NCBI GenBank assembly: GCA_937998635.1
Contig: CALLDA010000003.1
Span: 1 to 8,693, forward strand
Length of the DNA stretch: 8,693 nt
Source: an uncultured Pseudomonadales bacterium
GTDB lineage: Bacteria > Pseudomonadota > Gammaproteobacteria > Pseudomonadales > Porticoccaceae
Direction of reading: 5' to 3'
The notes beneath the pieces were generated by a model, which saw only the letters and a list, made by a program, of their open reading frames with translations, made no database searches and was not told the origin of the DNA. Positions within the stretch are counted from its first letter, which is position 1. Each line of letters begins with the position of its first letter. The position numbers and the translations under genes are program-made. Below are positions 5,683 to 8,693 of the stretch, one piece after another.

Positions 5683-6915
5683 GTGTCCGAAGTGAATCAA
5701 TCCCAGATTAAAAAAGTTGTTTTAGCCTATTCCGGCGGTCTCGATACCTCGGTGATTGTGCGTTGGTTGCAGGAAACCTACGGATGTGAAGTGGTGACCT
5801 TTACTGCGGATATCGGTCAGGGGGAAGAAGTGGAGCCAGCTCGGGCCAAGGCCGAGGCCATGGGCATTAAAGAAATTTATATCGATGATTTGCGCGAAGA
5901 GTTTGTCCGTGACTTCGTCTTCCCGATGTTTCGCGCCAATACTATTTATGAAGGCGAATACCTGCTGGGTACCTCCATCGCCCGGCCATTGATTGCCAAA
6001 CGTCTGGTCGAGATTGCCAACGAAACCGGCGCAGATGCCATATCCCATGGCGCAACGGGTAAAGGTAATGATCAGGTGCGTTTTGAGCTGGGTGCCTATG
6101 CCTTAAAGCCTGGAGTCAAAGTTATTGCCCCCTGGCGAGAGTGGGATCTGACCTCCAGAGAAACCCTTATGGCCTATTGCAAGGAGCACAACATTCCTGT
6201 GGATTTTGCCAGTCAGAAGAAAAAATCGCCTTATTCTATGGACGCCAACCTGCTGCATATTTCTTATGAGGGCGACATTCTTGAGCAACCCTGGGCCGAA
6301 GCCGAGGAAGATATGTGGCGCTGGAGCGTTTCTCCTGAGCAAGCGCCGGATCAAGCGCTTTACATTGAACTGAGTTATCAACAGGGCGATATTATTGCCA
6401 TCGATGGCGAACCCATGACTCCTGCCGAAGTGCTGACCAAACTCAATGAGATTGGTGGCGCCAACGGCATCGGTCGCACCGATATTGTCGAGAATCGTTA
6501 TGTGGGCATGAAGGCACGGGGCTGTTACGAAACTCCCGGCGGCACCATTATGTTGAAGGCCCACCGGGCCATCGAATCCATCACCCTCGACCGTGAAGTG
6601 GCCCATCTGAAAGATGAATTGATGCCCCGTTACGCCAGCTTGATTTATAACGGCTACTGGTGGTCACCGGAGCGCCAGATGCTGCAAACCATGATTGATG
6701 AATCCCAGCAATACGTTAACGGCGTGGTGCGATTAAAGCTCTACAAAGGCAACGTGATTGTCGTGGGTAGAAAGTCAGACGATAGTTTGTTTGATGAGCG
6801 CATCGCCACTTTCGATGACGATGCTGGTGCCTACAATCAGCAGGATGCCGAGGGCTTTATCAAACTTAATGCCCTGCGCTTACGCATCGCTGCAGGGAAG
6901 AATCGACAACCGTAG
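5683..6915 (+). CDS. argG: Argininosuccinate synthase
   Basis: Joins citrulline and aspartate with ATP (to AMP + PPi) to give argininosuccinate, the penultimate arginine intermediate; the enzyme is a cytosolic tetramer. From the chosen start it has 410 residues, close to the family norm. The ATP pyrophosphatase P-loop AYSGGLDTS is at 15-23, FTADIGQGEE at 40-49, the GTSIARP block at 96-102, HGATGKGNDQVRFE at 122-135, then SPYSMDANLLH, GRTDIVENRYVGMKARGCYETPGG region and YNGYWWSPE. I prefer GTG 5683 because GGAG (5673-5676) is 6 nt upstream and the product then begins MSEV, close to known N-termini. The ATG at 5671 in frame would add four residues but has no ribosome site. It is transcribed alone, away from pyrC. 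No clear terminator follows it, so readthrough toward ccoN cannot be excluded. Confidence 0.97.
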   Translation: MSEVNQSQIKKVVLAYSGGLDTSVIVRWLQETYGCEVVTFTADIGQGEEVEPARAKAEAMGIKEIYIDDLREEFVRDFVFPMFRANTIYEGEYLLGTSIARPLIAKRLVEIANETGADAISHGATGKGNDQVRFELGAYALKPGVKVIAPWREWDLTSRETLMAYCKEHNIPVDFASQKKKSPYSMDANLLHISYEGDILEQPWAEAEEDMWRWSVSPEQAPDQALYIELSYQQGDIIAIDGEPMTPAEVLTKLNEIGGANGIGRTDIVENRYVGMKARGCYETPGGTIMLKAHRAIESITLDREVAHLKDELMPRYASLIYNGYWWSPERQMLQTMIDESQQYVNGVVRLKLYKGNVIVVGRKSDDSLFDERIATFDDDAGAYNQQDAEGFIKLNALRLRIAAGKNRQP

Positions 6916-6965
6916 AAACCATAACAAAAATAAGGGTATTTATAATTATCCATAACTCAAGGGAA

Positions 6966-6979
6966 TTGATATAGATCAA
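6966..6979 (+). promoter_or_regulatory. Anr/Fnr box upstream of ccoN
   Basis: TTGAT (6966-6970) - ATAG - ATCAA (6975-6979) is a perfect match to the Fnr/Anr consensus TTGAT-N4-ATCAA. Its centre (6972.5) is 41.5 bp before a start near 7014 predicted from the -10 at 7002-7007, the classical class II activator position. This predicts induction of the cbb3 operon at low oxygen, as known for Anr-controlled cbb3 operons in Pseudomonas. Confidence 0.9.
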
Positions 6980-7001
6980 GTATTGGCGGTGAATGATGCT
7001 T

Positions 7002-7007
7002 GATAAT
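7002..7007 (+). promoter_or_regulatory. -10 element of the ccoN promoter
   Basis: GATAAT matches TATAAT at five of six positions. There is no good -35; the Anr/Fnr box takes its place, as is typical of activator-dependent promoters. Transcription would start near 7014, leaving a leader of about 113 nt. Confidence 0.65.
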
Positions 7008-7038
7008 TACGTGTGGAACCCGCGCAGTGCCCCAAAAT

Positions 7039-7085
7039 TCGATTGATTTTTTAAATCGATAAGGCTGATTTTTTACCATCAGCCT
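7039..7085 (+). promoter_or_regulatory. Two tandem hairpins in the ccoN leader
   Basis: The first hairpin is TCGATT (7039-7044) with AATCGA (7054-7059), loop 9 nt. The second is AGGCTGAT (7062-7069) with ATCAGCCT (7078-7085), a perfect 8-bp stem with an 8-nt loop. Both loops carry T runs, and TGATTTTTTA occurs in each (7044-7053 and 7066-7075). No T run follows either stem, so they do not look like terminators. They lie downstream of the predicted start, so they would be in the 5' untranslated RNA. Confidence 0.45.
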
Positions 7086-7126
7086 GCGAGGCGAGATGTT
7101 TCTGGAAAATCAACAAAGGGACGAAA

Positions 7127-8581
7127 ATGAATGAGTTAACTGCCGAAAATACCTCGCCCACCTACAACATGGGGGTGGTAAAGCAGTTTGCCATCATGAC
7201 CGTTGTCTGGGGCATTGTCGGGATGCTGGTTGGCGTCATCCTGGCCGCTGAAATGATCTGGCCGGATTTGAATATGGGCCTGCCCTGGCTCCACTTTGGT
7301 CGCCTGCGGCCTCTGCATACCAACGCCGTAATTTTTGCTTTTGGCGGCTGCGCGCTGTTTTCCACCTCCTATTACGTTGTGCAGAGAACCTGCCAGGCGA
7401 CCTTGTTTGCCCCTGGGCTAGCAAAGTTTACCTTTTGGGGCTGGCAGCTGGTCATTGTTGCCGCCGCAATCACCCTGCCCATGGGTTTAACCACCAGTAA
7501 AGAATACGCCGAGCTGGAATGGCCCATCGATATTTTGATTACCGTGGTGTGGCTGTCCTACGCAACGGTATTTTTTGGCACTATCGCCAGGCGTAAAACC
7601 TCGCATATCTATGTTGCTAACTGGTTTTATGGGGCCTTTATTCTCGCCGTCGCTATGTTGCATGTGGTGAATAGTGCGGCGATTCCGGTGTCGATGTTTA
7701 AGTCTTACTCGGTTTATGCGGGCACCATCGATGCCATGGTGCAGTGGTGGTACGGCCACAATGCTGTGGGTTTTTATTTAACGGCTGGTTTTCTCGGCAT
7801 GATGTATTACTTCGTGCCCAAGCAGGCGGGTAGGCCGGTGTATTCCTACCGGCTGTCCATTGTGCATTTCTGGGCGCTGGTGGCGGTTTATATCTGGGCA
7901 GGCCCCCACCATTTACATTATTCCGCCTTACCCGACTGGGCCCAGAGCCTGGGCATGGTGATGTCGCTGATTCTGCTGGCACCCTCCTGGGGAGGCATGA
8001 TCAACGGCATTATGACCCTCTCTGGTGCCTGGGATAAATTGCGTACCGACCCAACCCTGCGTTTTCTGGTGGTATCGCTGTCTTTTTATGGCATGTCGAC
8101 CTTCGAAGGCCCGATGATGTCCATCAAGACAGTCAATGCTCTGTCTCACAATACCGACTGGACCATCGGCCATGTCCATTCCGGCGCACTGGGTTGGGTG
8201 GGTATGATCTCTATTGGTTGTATGTATCACCTGATTCCGGTGCTGTTTGAAAAGCCCAAGATGTACAGCATTAAATTGATCAATATGCATTTTTGGCTGG
8301 CGACCATGGGTACCGTGCTTTATATCGCCTCGATGTGGGTCAACGGCATTGCCCAGGGTTTGATGTGGCGGGCCTTCAATGTCGATGGCACGCTGACCTA
8401 TACCTTTGCCGAATCTATCGAGGCGAGCATGCCAGGCTACTACGTGCGCCTACTCGGTGGCACGATGTTCTTTCTGGGCATGTTGGTGATGGCTTTTAAT
8501 GTCTGGCGAACCTGTCGTGGTAATCCGTCGACGGCGGAGGGGCAGCCAGTGCCATCCCTTGTTGAGGAGGACAAGCCATGA
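7127..8581 (+). CDS. ccoN: cbb3-type cytochrome c oxidase subunit I
   Basis: Catalytic, inner-membrane subunit of the high-affinity haem-copper oxidase (C family), which reduces O2 to water and pumps protons. It has 484 residues, mostly hydrophobic, consistent with about 12 membrane helices. Metal ligands are visible: His64 in RPLHTN (low-spin haem b), His211 in YGHNAVGFY and His261-His262 in GPHHLHYSA (CuB), Tyr255 (the candidate cross-linked tyrosine of C-family oxidases), and His349 and His351 in IGHVHSG (haem b3 and haem b). Glu327 in STFEGP is the acidic residue characteristic of this subfamily. The C-terminus is a polar tail. ATG 7127 has AAGGGA (7116-7121) 5 nt upstream. Its stop overlaps the ccoO start by four bases (ATGA), showing an operon. 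The Anr/Fnr box at 6966-6979 points to induction at low oxygen. Confidence 0.98.
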   Translation: MNELTAENTSPTYNMGVVKQFAIMTVVWGIVGMLVGVILAAEMIWPDLNMGLPWLHFGRLRPLHTNAVIFAFGGCALFSTSYYVVQRTCQATLFAPGLAKFTFWGWQLVIVAAAITLPMGLTTSKEYAELEWPIDILITVVWLSYATVFFGTIARRKTSHIYVANWFYGAFILAVAMLHVVNSAAIPVSMFKSYSVYAGTIDAMVQWWYGHNAVGFYLTAGFLGMMYYFVPKQAGRPVYSYRLSIVHFWALVAVYIWAGPHHLHYSALPDWAQSLGMVMSLILLAPSWGGMINGIMTLSGAWDKLRTDPTLRFLVVSLSFYGMSTFEGPMMSIKTVNALSHNTDWTIGHVHSGALGWVGMISIGCMYHLIPVLFEKPKMYSIKLINMHFWLATMGTVLYIASMWVNGIAQGLMWRAFNVDGTLTYTFAESIEASMPGYYVRLLGGTMFFLGMLVMAFNVWRTCRGNPSTAEGQPVPSLVEEDKP

Positions 8582-8693
8582 AGCACGATATCGTAGAAAA
8601 AAATATCGGCCTGATGATCCTGCTGACCCTCGTTGCCCTGAGTTTTGGTGGACTCGCGCAAATCGTGCCACTGTTTTTTATTCAGTCCACCAC
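8578..8693 (+). CDS. ccoO: cbb3-type cytochrome c oxidase subunit II (partial, N-terminus only)
   Basis: Only 38 codons lie inside the window. The product is the membrane-anchored monohaem c subunit that passes electrons to CcoN. The visible part has a short polar start (MKHDIVEKNIG) and a hydrophobic segment (about 11-35) ending in QIVPLFF, a block typical of CcoO; the CxxCH haem site lies beyond the edge. The start is well supported: GAGGAGG (8564-8570) is 7 nt upstream and the ATG overlaps the ccoN stop as ATGA, so translation is likely coupled. In this family ccoQ and ccoP usually follow. Confidence 0.93.
   Translation, partial: MKHDIVEKNIGLMILLTLVALSFGGLAQIVPLFFIQST

Noticed and set aside
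6103..6606. 167-codon open frame on the minus strand
   Set aside because: It lies wholly antisense to argG, whose protein is strongly conserved; it has no recognisable domain or ribosome site and is a shadow of argG codon structure.
6916..6965. Intrinsic terminator after argG
   Set aside because: The AT-rich stretch has only weak partial symmetry and no GC stem followed by T's.
7928..8290. 120-codon minus-strand open frame and several similar ones opposite ccoN
   Set aside because: All antisense to conserved ccoN; histidine- and arginine-rich low-quality translations typical of shadow frames.

Overview
The window carries core genes of a gammaproteobacterium. The proteins closely resemble Pseudomonas, Cellvibrionales and other marine gammaproteobacterial homologues, base composition is moderate (about half G+C), and a perfect Anr/Fnr-type box precedes a cbb3 oxidase operon. 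I cannot fix the genus. The gene set argG / pyrC / rnt / grxD / argF is, as I recall, also clustered in Pseudomonas, which supports a Pseudomonas-like relative.

Layout, left to right. Positions 1-773 (minus): an SDR-fold protein that runs off the left edge and has lost almost every SDR cofactor and catalytic signature. 873-2981 (minus): argD then argF, a tight two-gene arginine operon, with the SDR-like gene 99 bp downstream on the same strand. 2982-3246: a divergent intergenic region with a strong minus-strand intrinsic terminator and two mutually exclusive hairpins in front of argD. 3247-3588 (plus): grxD, a monothiol CGFS glutaredoxin. 3594-3636: a bidirectional terminator. 3705-5422 (minus): pyrC then rnt. 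5423-5682: a divergent pyrC/argG control region with an 18-bp inverted repeat. 5683-6915 (plus): argG, probably starting at a GTG. 6916-7126: the ccoN control region, with an Anr/Fnr box, a -10 at class II spacing and two leader hairpins. 7127-8581 (plus): ccoN. 8578 to the right edge (plus): the start of ccoO.

How the genes work together. ArgD makes N-acetylornithine, ArgF converts ornithine plus carbamoyl phosphate to citrulline, and ArgG makes argininosuccinate; argH is not in the window. PyrC acts on the pyrimidine branch, the other consumer of carbamoyl phosphate. RNase T and GrxD are housekeeping functions (RNA 3'-end trimming and Fe-S handling). CcoN/CcoO form the core of a high-affinity terminal oxidase, apparently switched on at low oxygen.

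No mobile element, CRISPR array, tRNA or rRNA was seen. Most of the window is ordinary. The items worth a second look are the degenerate SDR, the argD leader, the inverted repeat between pyrC and argG, and the architecture of the ccoN promoter and leader.
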